Below, piece by piece: positions 19,520 through 30,273 of a stretch of 64,000 nucleotides of DNA. Under the pieces are notes generated by a model. The model made no database searches and was not told the DNA's origin. It worked only from the letters and a program-made list of their open reading frames with translations. The stretch is from Psychromonas sp. MME1 (GTDB lineage: Bacteria > Pseudomonadota > Gammaproteobacteria > Enterobacterales > Psychromonadaceae). Numbering within the stretch: position 1 is the first letter of the stretch; each line of letters begins with the position of its first letter. Where the stretch lies: contig NZ_CP160906.1 of assembly GCF_041080865.1 (NCBI RefSeq), positions 806,001 through 870,000 on the forward strand. The letters run 5' to 3'. The position numbers and the translations under genes are program-made.

Positions 19520-21048
19520 ATGCTCAACAAGTTTTTTTATTTACCCATGATAATCACTATTATTTTGACCTTGATAGGTTATCGTACTTTTGTTAATCAA
19601 GTAGAGCGCATAAAACAATCTGAATATGAAAATATCATTGTTCGTCATAACTTACTTAATCAATATATTCATTTAATATCAGCAACGAACAGTAAGCTTA
19701 GCCAATCAATGGTTAATGCCTATGCGCTTGTTGCTGAAGACCATTATAATATTCATCTTTTCGATGTTCTTTCATACCTTAAATCTTTTAATATGTATGG
19801 TATATCAGATCATTCGCCTTCTCAGTTTGCACAACAGCTTTCAGGCACTTTAGTGGTTAGTGCTAAATCAAATATTGAAAATACAGTTTTACATGACGAA
19901 GTAACAGCCATTAGTATGATTGATGATGAGCTTACTCTATTAACGGGCGAAAGCGGATTGATGAGCGCGTATATTATACTTCGCTACAGGGGCTTATTTA
20001 TTTGACACCTAAAGTGTTATTGGAAAATTGGTATTTTTTTCCTGAATTTTATCAGAAAAAATTTTGGCAAGAAGTGATTCCTGCTGCGAATCCATTGGCT
20101 GAGCAGGTTTTTACACCCGTTTACGAAGATAGCTATAGCCCTGAAATAATGTTAACTATATCAAGCCCCATTATCATTAATGGACATTTTATAGGGGCTT
20201 TGTCTACCGATATTAAACTTGATTATATGGCTTTTTTACTTGAACTTGAGGAGACGGTTGGCGTCTCATTTTTGGTTAATGAAAATAAGCAGCTTATCAC
20301 GACTAATGAAGCTATCGCTTTTATGGATAGTATTCCAAAGCTAACTAATCAAACAACCTGGTCATCACTGGATGGCGGTGAACTCTATAGCGCCCCTTTA
20401 ATCGATGAACAGCTTTATATGTTGCACTATATCAATGATCAGGATGTTCAGCTGCAGGCTATCAGTGCGTCACTTGTTATCTGGTTAATGTTATTTGTGG
20501 TTTTAATTCTGAGCTTCTTCAGTGTTTTTGCCTTTAATGTTAAATTAAAAAACAGTGCGTTAATGATTATTGACCCGCTAACCAAACTGTACAATCGCCA
20601 TGGCTTTTTTACGATATTAAAACCCATCTATTCGGGGTTATTACGCAGCCCAGTAGAATTTGCTTTAATTATGGTTGATATTGATGATTTGCAAGGATTT
20701 AACGACCAATATGGGCATCTTGCCGGTGATTAAATTATCCTCTCAATTGCCAAGCAAATTATTAAAACTAACCGAAAGTCATCAATCTGCTGTCGTTGGC
20801 GAGGTGGCGAATTTTTGATTTTTTGCCAGTGGATAAGTGCTGAAGCCGCTGAAACGTTAGCGCGACGAATCAATAGTGTGGTTGCTAAGAAACGGAAGGG
20901 AAATATGTTACATATTACGGTCAGTGTTGGAGTGTATGTTACCCGTGCGACGGATGATTTAGAGGCAATTATTAAGTTGACTGAAAATGCTTTATTTCAA
21001 GCAAAAGAGCGAGGAAAAAATCAAGTTTACGTTTCTAATGCACTATGA
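19520..21048 (+). pseudogene. Degraded diguanylate-cyclase-like GGDEF protein
   Basis: One ancestral gene is now in three pieces. The first (19520-20005) has an N-terminal membrane helix and a periplasmic sensor segment; a one-base loss near 19980 moves the frame to 20002-20733, which continues the sensor domain (ALSTDIKLDYMAFLLELEETVGVSF, dCACHE-like), has a second membrane helix near 20470-20540, and enters a GGDEF domain (DPLTKLYNRHGFFTIL, MVDIDDLQGFNDQYGHLAGD). A TAA at 20731-20733 stands where the usual Glu codon (GDE) would be, and the same frame then runs to 21048. The active-site signature reads RGGEF in place of GGDEF or GGEEF, so the enzyme would be inactive even if translated. AGGGA precedes the ATG. 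Confidence 0.85.
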
Positions 21049-21078
21049 TTTTACCGTGATTGTATTGATAACAAGTGT

Positions 21079-21108
21079 AAAATGGTAACCCGACAGGATC
21101 ACCATTTT
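21079..21108. terminator. Weak bidirectional hairpin between the GGDEF pseudogene and pyrC
   Basis: AAAATGGT at 21079-21086 pairs with ACCATTTT at 21101-21108, followed by a short T-rich stretch. It lies just after the end of pyrC on the opposite strand. Confidence 0.4.
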
Positions 21109-21119
21109 AGCTCTTTAGG

Positions 21120-22148
21120 TTAGAGAACTTTCCAAAGTAATTGCTCACCAGCTCGGATTGGTACCACTTGATTATGACCAAATTCTAAGGTTGCAGGCAC
21201 ATCCCAGCTGCTTTTTTCTAAGGTAATGGTGTCGCTATTACGTGGTAGATTATAAAAATCTGGGCCATTAAAACTAGCAAAAGCTTCTAATTTATCAAGC
21301 GCATTCGCTTCCTCAAACACTTCTGCATACAATTCTATTGCCGCATGTGCAGTATAAGAGCCTGCACAACCACAACTGGACTCTTTTTTATCAATCGCAT
21401 GTGGTGCCGAATCTGTACCTAAAAAGAATTTTTTTGAACCACTCGTGGCGGCTTTAATTAATGCTTGCTGGTGCGTGTTTCTTTTTAAAATAGGTAAACA
21501 GTAGAAATGCGGACGAATGCCTCCCACTAACATATTGTTACGGTTAAACATTAAATGATGTGCAGTGATTGTGGCAGCAACGTTGTCACTAGCATTGTTG
21601 ACAAATTCAACGGCATTGGCCGTCGTTATATGTTCAACAACTATTTTTAAATTAGGATAATCGGCAACCAGAGGCGCAAGAACGGTCTTTAAAAAGAGTT
21701 CTTCACGGTCAAAAATATCAATATCGTGTGATGTAACTTCACCATGTACTAACAGTGGCATACCCACTTCTTGCATCGCTTCTAGTGCTGCGCCAATATT
21801 TTGTGTCGAGGTAACACCTGAATCTGAGTTAGTTGTCGCGCCAGCTGGATATAATTTGGCGGCGTATACGTAGCCTGATGCTTTTGCTTTTTTTATTTCA
21901 TCAGCGCTCGTGTTGTCTGTTAAATAGAGCGTCATCAAAGGGGTAAAGCTATTTTTTGGTTGGCAAGCTAAAATACGTTGTTGGTATGCAAGTGCCGATG
22001 TCGTATCGATAACCGGAGGAACGAGGTTTGGCATAATTATCGCACGGCCCATGTAACGGCTTGTATCACGTAGCGTATCATTTAGCACATCCCCATCACG
22101 TAAATGTACATGCCAGTCATCTGGGCGGGTTATTGTTAATCTATTCAT
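21120..22148 (-). CDS. pyrC: Dihydroorotase
   Basis: About 342 residues, starting [20 protein letters not shown]; the HVHLRDGD motif gives two zinc-ligand histidines. Other ligands are in [10 protein letters not shown] (the carboxylated lysine in AAKLYPAG), VHGEVTS, VVEHITT and the catalytic aspartate in GTDSAPH. It cyclises carbamoyl aspartate to dihydroorotate in pyrimidine synthesis. It is the type II PyrC of gammaproteobacteria. I start it at 22148 because GGAGA is 9 nt upstream and the E. coli protein aligns there; an upstream in-frame start at 22175 is less likely. Confidence 0.96.
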   Translation of the reverse strand: MNRLTITRPDDWHVHLRDGDVLNDTLRDTSRYMGRAIIMPNLVPPVIDTTSALAYQQRILACQPKNSFTPLMTLYLTDNTSADEIKKAKASGYVYAAKLYPAGATTNSDSGVTSTQNIGAALEAMQEVGMPLLVHGEVTSHDIDIFDREELFLKTVLAPLVADYPNLKIVVEHITTANAVEFVNNASDNVAATITAHHLMFNRNNMLVGGIRPHFYCLPILKRNTHQQALIKAATSGSKKFFLGTDSAPHAIDKKESSCGCAGSYTAHAAIELYAEVFEEANALDKLEAFASFNGPDFYNLPRNSDTITLEKSSWDVPATLEFGHNQVVPIRAGEQLLWKVL

Positions 22149-22232
22149 TTTTGTTATTCTCCATTGATTTATCACTATTTTACAAACTTCGTAAGGTATT
22201 GCATACCTATTTGCATTTAAATAATTGACCCG

Positions 22233-24401
22233 TTAATTATGTTTGATCAGTGGAAAAGTAACTAAGACTTGTACTCCGGACTTATCGCTACGGTTTTGAA
22301 TCTGAATTTGCCCTTGATGAAATTCACAGATCATCTTGGCAATAAAGAGCCCTAAACCTAAATGTGTTTGCTGTTGATGACTCTGTTTTCGTATTGAAAC
22401 CATCGAATTGAGTAATTGATCGCTCATATTCTCCGGTAAGAGGGGGCCTGCATTGCTTATTTCAATGAGTGCATTACTGGTTTGTTGTTTGAGTAATATT
22501 TTAATGGGATTTTGTGCTTCGCTAAATTCTAAGGCATTACCGATCAATTTATCGAGTAATTGAACGATCAAGTCTGGATCTGCGCAAACGTATAAGGGTT
22601 TATCGGTAATTTCTAATTGAAAATGATAATTAGGGTAGGTCATTTGATAACCTTGCCCGCAATTATCAAGTAATTCATTAATAGAAAATGAAATTTTTTC
22701 ACACGCTTGAAGGCTCTGTTCAATGCGTGTTGCTTCGCTCATGCTGGTTAATATTTTGTTAAGACGATTAATACCTTTTTCGGCTCTTTCTATGTACTTC
22801 TTATTTTCACTATTTTGCGGTAATAACGTTAAATTCTCTAGTGATGATCGGACTACGGCAACGGGTGTTCGGAGTTCATGGGATAAACGCGATGCAAGAT
22901 TTTCAAGATAGAAATGGTATTGTCGTAAACGATTAACCATATCAAATAGTCCTCGCGATAGGTGACCAATCTCATCTTTTGATTTTGATGCGCTAAATAG
23001 GGTTAAAATACGCCCCTGTGAATCAATGGCGTTATCCGCTTGATCGCGTAATTTTCGAATACGAGAAGCAATATTAGAGGCAAATAAAAATTGTGCTAAT
23101 GTCGCGCTAAAAATAATCAGCAAAATGACGTTAAATATTTTTTCCAACGCTTTATTACGCAGTGTTTTTATGCCATTGGTGGTCTCTTGTGCGATCACCA
23201 TCCCCATTATTTTATTGCCGACCATGATTGGGCTGGCTGCAGATAAAATCATTGCTTTACCATCACTGCTTAAGGACCAATCGGAGTGTGATTTGCCTAG
23301 TAATGCTTGTCTGATAAATTCACTGTTAAGCTGTGTTGATTCCTTTAGGTCATCGTTAAAATCATTTGTCGGTGGTGCGAGAATCAGTGAGTAAATAGGG
23401 CTCAGCACTTTCTTCTTAATGACCTCTAAGTAATCATTGCTTTGTTGCTGTAGTGCATCACTTGGCCATGCGCCATCCGCTTGCAAAATATCCCCTGCTT
23501 TTGCGATAACACGTTGGTGACGATCCAGCACAAAAATGCGTGATTGTGTATGACTCATCCCCTTGATTATTTGCTCTATTTCAGGTGAGGGGATTAAGAC
23601 TGTGCCGAGCTGCTCTTTGTTGTGGATGTTGGAGGTGGAGATAATCGTATTAATCTGCTGAGGAGCGCTATTGGTAACCGTATAAAGTGCAAATCCTAAC
23701 TTATTACCCAGCATTTCAAGTGGTAAGCGAAATTCAATATTGTAACCCAACTCACTCTCTTGCCAATAGCCTTGAATGTGTTTTTCCCGTTGCAATTGAT
23801 TCATTTCATCCCCTGTATTGGGTTTTAAATAGGCATTGATCCAACCCTTTTTAAGGGCTGAAATAACATAGTGTTGTAGCTCCCCCTGTGGTGAAGTAAG
23901 GGCAATGATAAGATGGTCGCTGCTATTGATGGTGCGTGCATTGTTGTTTTGATAAACGGGATAAAGGTTAGTCACTTGCAAATAGCCGTATAAATAACCT
24001 TGTCGTTTACCGACCATATGGCGAAAAGAGGTTGGGTTATTGTTATTATCAACGGACTGATAACGGGTATATTGTTCCCCATAGTGCAAACTTTCAGATA
24101 TATATTCTTGCCAATCGTCGAGTTCGCCATCGAGTTTTATTTTCTTTTTCAGTTCATAGACATAAAGATCTTTACCTGTTTCTATGTGTGGTAAAAAAGT
24201 GGCATCTTCGTTAAAGAGATTTGGTCTTTCGTGAAGTGTCATCGCAATTGCACGGCTAGTGCCGATCAGCGTTTGTTCTTGACCTAGCCGTAAAAATTTA
24301 TCCATTTCTAAGACATATTGATAGGCAAACCAAGGTAATATCAATAAAAAGCTTGATAAGATAATAACTTTACTACGCAGGCCGAAGGTAAATTTTTTCA
24401 A
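22233..24401 (-). CDS. pdsS: Sensor histidine kinase of the proteobacterial dedicated sortase system
   Basis: About 722 residues. It starts with a membrane helix (LKKFTFGLRSKVIILSSFLL), then a large periplasmic sensory region containing a CBM9-like stretch (IKLDGELDDWQEY) as in the PdsS family. A second membrane helix near residues 425-445 precedes a HAMP-like segment, the phospho-acceptor H-box RLSHELRTPVAVVRSS, and the ATPase region with LGLGLFIAKMICEFHQG. The TTG at 24401 overlaps the TGA of the response regulator gene, which I take as the start; another TTG at 24428 is possible. It should phosphorylate PdsR, whose gene is directly upstream but interrupted. Confidence 0.85.
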   Translation of the reverse strand: MKKFTFGLRSKVIILSSFLLILPWFAYQYVLEMDKFLRLGQEQTLIGTSRAIAMTLHERPNLFNEDATFLPHIETGKDLYVYELKKKIKLDGELDDWQEYISESLHYGEQYTRYQSVDNNNNPTSFRHMVGKRQGYLYGYLQVTNLYPVYQNNNARTINSSDHLIIALTSPQGELQHYVISALKKGWINAYLKPNTGDEMNQLQREKHIQGYWQESELGYNIEFRLPLEMLGNKLGFALYTVTNSAPQQINTIISTSNIHNKEQLGTVLIPSPEIEQIIKGMSHTQSRIFVLDRHQRVIAKAGDILQADGAWPSDALQQQSNDYLEVIKKKVLSPIYSLILAPPTNDFNDDLKESTQLNSEFIRQALLGKSHSDWSLSSDGKAMILSAASPIMVGNKIMGMVIAQETTNGIKTLRNKALEKIFNVILLIIFSATLAQFLFASNIASRIRKLRDQADNAIDSQGRILTLFSASKSKDEIGHLSRGLFDMVNRLRQYHFYLENLASRLSHELRTPVAVVRSSLENLTLLPQNSENKKYIERAEKGINRLNKILTSMSEATRIEQSLQACEKISFSINELLDNCGQGYQMTYPNYHFQLEITDKPLYVCADPDLIVQLLDKLIGNALEFSEAQNPIKILLKQQTSNALIEISNAGPLLPENMSDQLLNSMVSIRKQSHQQQTHLGLGLFIAKMICEFHQGQIQIQNRSDKSGVQVLVTFPLIKHN

Positions 24402-25103
24402 GAAGCTCTGTCCTGAGTGATATCCCAACGGTAGCCCATGCCATAAATAGCGGTTATTTCATTAAATGTCGCATCGAGGTGAATAAATTTTTTACGGATG
24501 CGTTTAATGTGTGAGGTGATGGTGTTGTCATCTACGACCATATTGGCATCCTGCATTAATTGCTGGCGATTGCGTACTGTACCAGAGCGGTTAGCTAATG
24601 CATAAATAATCCAAAATTCGGTTACGGTAAAATCTAAGGGCTAATTATGCCCAGTAAATTTGCATGCGATCGCTATCGATGGTTAATTTTCCCCGTGTTA
24701 AAATTGTCTGTTGTTGATTGGGTTTTTGCATCACTTCAATGCGTCTAAACAGGGCACTAATTCGTACCATTAAATGTTCAAGGCCAATATCTTTACTGAG
24801 GTAATCATCAGCGCCCAAACGCAAGCCAGAAATACTATCAAAATCATTATCTCGTGCCGTTAAGAAAATAATAGGCAATGTTGTAGATAGTGTTCGTAAA
24901 GCTTGGCAGAGTAGAAAACCGCCATCATATTCATCGCCTAAGCCGACATCTATAATAGCCAGATCGGGTAAACGAATCTGAAAAGCTTGCATGGCTTCGA
25001 GTCTTCCTTCATAACAGTCAACTTGATAGCCGTGTCTATTCATTAAATCAGCGTAATTGTCTCTGATGTTTTTTTCATCTTCAATAATGGCGATACGTTT
25101 CAT
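24398..25103 (-). pseudogene. pdsR: Response regulator of the dedicated sortase system, two lesions
   Basis: The receiver domain is intact from MKRIAIIEDEKNIRDN (ATG at 25103), including the phospho-acceptor in LAIIDVGLGDEYDG and the switch region FLTARDND. The frame ends at 24645. Downstream, another frame encodes the whole winged-helix output domain, from PLDFTVTEFWIIYAL to YGMGYRWDITQDRAS, ending at 24398. The join reads YW-[stop]; removing one G from GGG at 24650-24652 and reading the TAG at 24641-24643 as a sense codon gives the natural junction IYWHNKPLDFTV. So there are two separate lesions, one frameshift and one nonsense mutation. An earlier in-frame start at 25181 is not plausible. 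Confidence 0.82.
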
Positions 25104-25319
25104 GCAAATATACTTCTCTGTTTCTGGATAAACAGCCCCTAGTATACGCAAAAATAAAAAGGTAAATAGGGGGAAACTCATATTGCCATTTTTTGAACAT
25201 AATTGATCAGTGAATTGCCATTTTCTCTCCCTTAAAAAAACATAACCCTTTGCTTAAATAACGGTATCAATTAAGTAACGGCTATATCAGCTGTTCTATA
25301 CAAATAGTAAGGGTAGAAA

Positions 25320-26192
25320 ATGGATAACAATAAAATAAATCTCTCTTTTAAAAAATCATTCTTGAATCTAGCAATTATCTCAAGTTTGGGAATTGCTGTG
25401 TTGGTTATGCAAAAATCCTACTCGGCTCGAGATTTGTTGGCTCTACAAAATGAAGGTCACCCGATGCAACCCTTTGACCAAACAATGAGCCGTGTCGATA
25501 TAGACTATTTAGCTTGGCAAGCTGAAGCTCAACTCCTATCGCCAGAGGAGATGCAAGATGATGCTGTTGTTATTGAGACAACAGCTCTAACGGCTCCCGT
25601 GAGCGAATTTCAAATAGAGACGAGTAGCGATGTTCAGCAATTAAATCCTGAGATTAAAAATGAAGTGCTTTTTGCTTTTGATTCTAGCGATATTAATAGC
25701 GCTTATTTTCAATCATTAAATGAGACTGCCTTAGAGATGCAAAGAAGCAAGGGCAATCAACAAACACTTTGGCAGGTGGTCGGTTACGCAGATAAACAGG
25801 GCAATACTTTATATAACATCGAGTTGGCCAAACAACGTGCACAAGCTGTTGCCCAGTATTTAGTTGCGAAAGGGGTTGCTGAAGATAAGTTGTCAATCCT
25901 CTCTCTGGGGGATTCGAATGCGAAGAATCAGTCGGCAATGACAGAACACCGCCAGCAACGCCGCGTAGAAATACATCCTTATCAAGCTGAAATAACCCTG
26001 TTAGCTACACAATTACAGCAACAAAAGCATCAACTTAAAAAGCAGCAAATCGCGAGACGTGTTGCGCAAAAATTACTTAATGAAGTTGTCGCTATTGAAG
26101 GTCATGCCGTGCTAGATGAACAGGAAAATGAATTTGCGGATGATTTTGCCTTACCAACGAAAAATGCGATCACCACTGCAATGGATCTATAG
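25320..26192 (+). CDS. pdsO: Sortase-associated OmpA-like protein PdsO
   Basis: 290 residues, with an N-terminal membrane segment (FLNLAIISSLGIAVLVMQ), an Asp/Gln-rich linker and an OmpA C-terminal-like domain at about residues 113-220: EVLFAFDSSDINSAYF, VVGYADKQGNTLYNIELAKQRAQAV and GDSNAKNQSAMTEHRQQRRVEI, the expected peptidoglycan-binding pattern. A Gln/Lys-rich coiled coil follows. Its position, directly before the vWA target and the sortase and divergent from the kinase and regulator genes, matches the dedicated sortase locus of marine proteobacteria. AAGGG precedes the ATG. Confidence 0.85.
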   Translation: MDNNKINLSFKKSFLNLAIISSLGIAVLVMQKSYSARDLLALQNEGHPMQPFDQTMSRVDIDYLAWQAEAQLLSPEEMQDDAVVIETTALTAPVSEFQIETSSDVQQLNPEIKNEVLFAFDSSDINSAYFQSLNETALEMQRSKGNQQTLWQVVGYADKQGNTLYNIELAKQRAQAVAQYLVAKGVAEDKLSILSLGDSNAKNQSAMTEHRQQRRVEIHPYQAEITLLATQLQQQKHQLKKQQIARRVAQKLLNEVVAIEGHAVLDEQENEFADDFALPTKNAITTAMDL

Positions 26193-26200
26193 GGGGTGAT

Positions 26201-28380
26201 ATGAGCCTATTACAACAAGTTTTCGCCATCAAATTGATCCGTAAACATTTTTGGTTGATGGTGATATTTATGCACGCAGTTAGTCATACGCCTTTGTTTG
26301 CGGAACAATTGCCTGTCGAGAAGGATCCGGTTGGACTTGTCTATATCAATAACAGTGGCGAAAAAATCAGTGCGCCACTGTTGAGTAGTGCCGTCGATAT
26401 GGATGTGACCGGGTTAATTAGTCGCGTTACCGTAAAGCAGGTTTTTGTGAATAGTAGTGATGATTGGATTAATGGGACCTATCTTTTTCCATTACCTGAA
26501 AATGCAGCGGTCGATCATCTGCGCATGATTATTGGTGAGCGGGTTATCCTTGGGGAGATTAAAGAGAAGGAGGTCGCCCAACGGGAATATCAAAAGGCGC
26601 AAGTCGCAGGGAAAAAAGCAAGTTTAGTGACGCAAAAACGCAATGATATGTTTACCACTAACGTTGCTAACATCGCACCCCATGAAAAAATCACCATTGA
26701 AATTGAGTATCAACAGAGGATTAGCTATCAATCCGGCGTATTTAGTTTGTATTTTCCGATGACCATTACGCCTCGCTATGCGCCTGCTATGACAGCGTTA
26801 ACCTCAGAGCAGCGCCAACAATATTTACAGAACTTAGCCAATGGGTCTAACGCTGGAGAAGCTGCTAATGAATGGCAGCAACGTTGGGATGATTTATTAG
26901 CGCAGATGGAGAGCCTGCAACTGGCAGAGCAAACCACGGATCATATTAGAAGTAACGAGGATCCAAGGCTGTTGATGACAATTAAAGTCAATTTGCATAG
27001 CCCTCTGGCTATTACGTCGATTAAGAGTCTTTCCCATCAGATTAACACGCAAAAAAATGCGCCTAACGAAGCGATAGTCTCATTAGCGAATACCAAGGTG
27101 ATTGCTAATCAGGATTTTGTACTGACTTGGCAAGTACAACAAACTGAGCAAGCCGAAAGTCACTTATTTATAGAAAACAAATTGGTCAGCAACGAACAGT
27201 ATGGTTTATTAATGTTAATGCCCCCCGCGAACAGTTCACCGAATCGGCTCGTATTAGCAAAGAGGTTGTCTTTGTGATTGATGTTTCTGGCTCCATGTCG
27301 GGTACATCAATTGAACAGGCAAAACTGGCGCTGCGTTACGGTATCGAGCAGCTAGCCGACGGTGATACCTTTAACATCATTAGTTTCAGTGATAACAGTA
27401 CCTTTTTTGCAGCTAATGCCTTGCCCGTTGATCTGCGCAGTAGAGCGATGGCAAATAGCTTTATTGATCAGTTACAAGCCTCCGGTGGAACCAATATGTA
27501 TTCCGCATTAAGTCATGCTTTATTAGGTCAACGCACCGTTTTTGCTAATCAACAAATGGGATTACGACAAGTTATCTTTATTACCGATGCCAGTATTAGT
27601 AATGAAGAGCAGATATTAACGATGATCGATCAAAATCTCGGTGATAGTCGATTATTTATGGTGGCTATCGGTTCAGCGGCAAATCACTCCTTTATGAAAA
27701 ATAGTGCTAATTTAGGCAAAGGTAGCTACACCAGTATTAGCGATGTCAATCAGGTTAATCAGCACATTTCGGCATTATTTTCTCAACTTGCTGCGCCAGT
27801 ATTAACCAATTTAAATATGCAATGGTCAGATGGCAGTGCCGTTGATTATTGGCCTGCACCACTTAGCGATCTTTATCAGGGAGAGCCCTTACAGTTTGTT
27901 TTTAAAATTCCAGAAGGTAAAAGTGCATTGCAGATCAGCGCAATAGGTATTGACCAAGGTACAACTAAGGATTGGACGCAGGAGATTGATTTGTCAGCGC
28001 AAAAATATCAAAACGCCGCTGGGCTGGATATTCTATGGGCAAAGGAGAAGATTGATAGCATTGCATTAAATCGGCAGTTAACTGCGCAACAGAAACGCCA
28101 ACAGATAAGCGCATTAGGGATGCAGTTCCATATTGTGACCAAGTACACCAGCTTATTAGCGATTGAACAGAAAATAGCTCGTCCAACCTCGCTGAATGCG
28201 ATTGATAAGCAGGTAAAAACCGAGATGCCTAAGGGAAACACCATGCGTTTACCGCAAACGGGATTGGCAAGTGGCTATTATCTACAATGGGCGCTGCTGT
28301 TATTGGTTATCGTGACGCTATGTTGGTTTGTGGAACATTATTTTGTCACCGTTAAAAAAGAGCGAGGAGTCTGTTTATGA
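26201..28380 (+). pseudogene. Marine proteobacterial sortase target protein (VIT + vWA, LPQTG), one frameshift
   Basis: Two overlapping frames form one protein of about 726 residues. The first (26201-27277) has a signal peptide ending near LFAEQL and a VIT domain (ISRVTVKQVFVNSSDDWINGTYLFPLPENAAVDHL in substance, with residues 60-180). The second (27274-28380) has the vWA MIDAS motif DVSGSMSG, then TNMYSAL and FITDASISN, and ends with the sortase signal LPQTG about 43 residues from the end, a hydrophobic helix and a basic tail. The shift is at C6 in 27221-27226: one more C gives MPPREQFTESARISKEVVFV and restores the frame. The stop overlaps the sortase start (ATGA). It should be the only substrate of the adjacent sortase. 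Confidence 0.85.
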
Positions 28381-29021
28381 GTCGCATCGAGACACTGTCA
28401 CGTTTACAAATGTCCTGGTCAACTATCTCATTATTGCGCAAACTGATGTTGATCATTCTCTTTGTCGCATTAGCATTTTTTGCTAAAGGCATTTATATGC
28501 CAGCCAAGGCCTTGCTTGCACAACAGTTACTTAATTTCGCTTGGGCGCGCCATTTAGAGGATGGGGAATTACATCGACCATGGCCTTGGGCAGATAGTGA
28601 ACCCTTAGCGCAACTGCAAATGGCAGGAGAAGATCCGTTAATCATACTGGCAGGTGCCACGGGCAATAATCTTGCCTTTGCGCCAGCATGGATGATCAAC
28701 TCTTCTCCTTTTAATGGTAATGGTAATAGTGTCCTATTTGGCCATAACGATACCCATTTTAATATACTTAAAAAAGTACAGATTGATGATGAAATATGGC
28801 TCACAACCTATGCCGATACCTTGTTAACTTATCAAGTGATAGAGACAAAAATTGTCAATGAAAATGAGATGTCTGTTATTCAAGATAATGGGCAAGAACA
28901 GTTAACACTGATCACCTGTTATCCTTTTGATAGCAATATTGTACAGAGTGATTTACGTTTTGTGGTGGTTGCCAAACGGATTAAAAATAATAGTTTTGCG
29001 CATCATAACAGTGGTTATTGA
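28377..29021 (+). CDS. Class GN sortase
   Basis: A 214-residue transpeptidase with an N-terminal membrane anchor at residues 20-37 and the sortase catalytic triad: H123 in LFGHNDTHF, C181 in LTLITCYPFD and R194 in SDLRFVVVAKR. Class GN enzymes occur in Gram-negative proteobacteria next to a single LPXTG target. Together with the upstream LPQTG protein and PdsO, this is the effector end of the system; the protein it anchors may be attached to periplasmic peptidoglycan. It overlaps the target stop by 4 bp. The sortase itself is intact. Confidence 0.92.
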   Translation: MSRIETLSRLQMSWSTISLLRKLMLIILFVALAFFAKGIYMPAKALLAQQLLNFAWARHLEDGELHRPWPWADSEPLAQLQMAGEDPLIILAGATGNNLAFAPAWMINSSPFNGNGNSVLFGHNDTHFNILKKVQIDDEIWLTTYADTLLTYQVIETKIVNENEMSVIQDNGQEQLTLITCYPFDSNIVQSDLRFVVVAKRIKNNSFAHHNSGY

Positions 29022-29036
29022 GGGGCTTGAAAGGGG

Positions 29037-29064
29037 CGCTAGCATTGTTGTGACAATGCTAGCG
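29037..29064. terminator. 12-bp hairpin between sortase and nspC
   Basis: CGCTAGCATTGT (29037-29048), loop TGTG, and the complement (29053-29064), directly between the two convergent genes. No long T tract, but position and stability suggest a bidirectional terminator. Confidence 0.6.
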
Positions 29065-29070
29065 AATTGC

Positions 29071-30198
29071 TTACTTACCTAAGGTTCTTTTAAAATCGTC
29101 ATAGCCGAATTCATTGAGTAACTCAATTTGGCCATCTATACGTTTATAGTAGATGCTGGGCATTTTTAGACCATTAAACCAGTTGAGTTTTACCATGGTA
29201 TAGCCTGCAGAATCCATAATATGTAATTTCTGGCCTATTTGTAGAGGCTGGTCAAATTGGGTTTCACAGAATTGATCCCCTGCTAAGCAAGAACATGAAC
29301 CGATAATGTAGGGGTATTGCCCCTCTTCAGAGGCTTCGTAAATGGAAGCTGGCTCTTTGTAGATCAAGGTATCTAGACGATGTGCTTCGGTTGCGCTATC
29401 AACAATCGCGGTCAATTTCCCATTTTCTACAATATCAATAACCGTAACAACGAGATCGGCGCTGCGAGTAATAATCGCCTCGCCGGGTTCAAGATAAATT
29501 TGCACCTTATGTTTTTCAGAAAAGGCTTTTAATGCTAAGGCTAATTTTTCTACCGGATAGTTAGGGTAAGTAAAAAATATACCGCCACCTAAGCTCAACC
29601 AGTTAAGTTTGTCTAGATAGGCTGCAAAGGTAACTGAAATATGGTCTAAAATGGCAATAAAAGCATCCACATCTTTATTTTCACAGTTCATGTGGAACAT
29701 AAAGCCATCCACTTTCTCGGTGATCGATAAATCCAGTAAATCCGGTTTTACACCTAAGCGAGAGTAGGGGCGAGCCGGATTCGCTAAATCCTGTCCAGCA
29801 TAACTTTTTTCTGGGTTAATGCGTAGACCAAGCGAGGCTTGTTCGGCACATTGCTGATAATAGGCGTCGAGTTGGGAAAGTGAGTTGAAAATTATTTTAT
29901 CAGAAAGGGGTAAAACCGCATCGATGTCTTGCTGCGAATATCCGACACTATAGGCATGTGTTTCACCGCCAAAGGTTTCATGGCCTAATCTTACTTCGAA
30001 GGGACCTGAGCTGGTGGTGCCATCTAAATAGGGTTTTATTGTCTCAAAAGTTCCCCAAGTGGAGAAGCATTTTAGTGCTAATACTAATTTTGCACCTGAA
30101 ATATCTTTTAATAGCTTGGCGGTTTCAAGGTTATTGATAAGCGTTGACTCATCAATCATAAAGTAGGGGGTAGCTAACTGGCTTTCATTGATGCCCAT
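29071..30198 (-). CDS. nspC: Carboxynorspermidine decarboxylase
   Basis: A 375-residue PLP-dependent alanine-racemase-fold decarboxylase. The PLP lysine is in [13 protein letters not shown] near residue 43; [14 protein letters not shown] is the glycine-rich phosphate loop; YLEPGEAI and [10 protein letters not shown] supply the remaining active-site Cys and Asp. It converts carboxynorspermidine to norspermidine (or carboxyspermidine to spermidine). It is the last gene of the dat-ddc-dehydrogenase-nspC set and is separated from the dehydrogenase gene by 75 bp carrying an intrinsic terminator. Family length is normal. Confidence 0.93.
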   Translation of the reverse strand: MGINESQLATPYFMIDESTLINNLETAKLLKDISGAKLVLALKCFSTWGTFETIKPYLDGTTSSGPFEVRLGHETFGGETHAYSVGYSQQDIDAVLPLSDKIIFNSLSQLDAYYQQCAEQASLGLRINPEKSYAGQDLANPARPYSRLGVKPDLLDLSITEKVDGFMFHMNCENKDVDAFIAILDHISVTFAAYLDKLNWLSLGGGIFFTYPNYPVEKLALALKAFSEKHKVQIYLEPGEAIITRSADLVVTVIDIVENGKLTAIVDSATEAHRLDTLIYKEPASIYEASEEGQYPYIIGSCSCLAGDQFCETQFDQPLQIGQKLHIMDSAGYTMVKLNWFNGLKMPSIYYKRIDGQIELLNEFGYDDFKRTLGK

Positions 30199-30225
30199 AA
30201 CGGATCTCTTGATTGATAAAATTTA

Positions 30226-30257
30226 CAAAAAAAAGCAAAGGCAAGCACCTTTGCTTT
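30226..30257 (-). terminator. Internal intrinsic terminator upstream of nspC
   Basis: On the minus strand AAAGCAAAGG (30257-30248), a 6-nt loop and CCTTTGCTTT (30241-30232) are followed by a T run of about eight. It lies between the carboxynorspermidine dehydrogenase stop and nspC, so it would reduce nspC transcription unless read through or bypassed by a local promoter. Confidence 0.75.
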
Positions 30258-30273
30258 GTTAAATAGACCTTGC

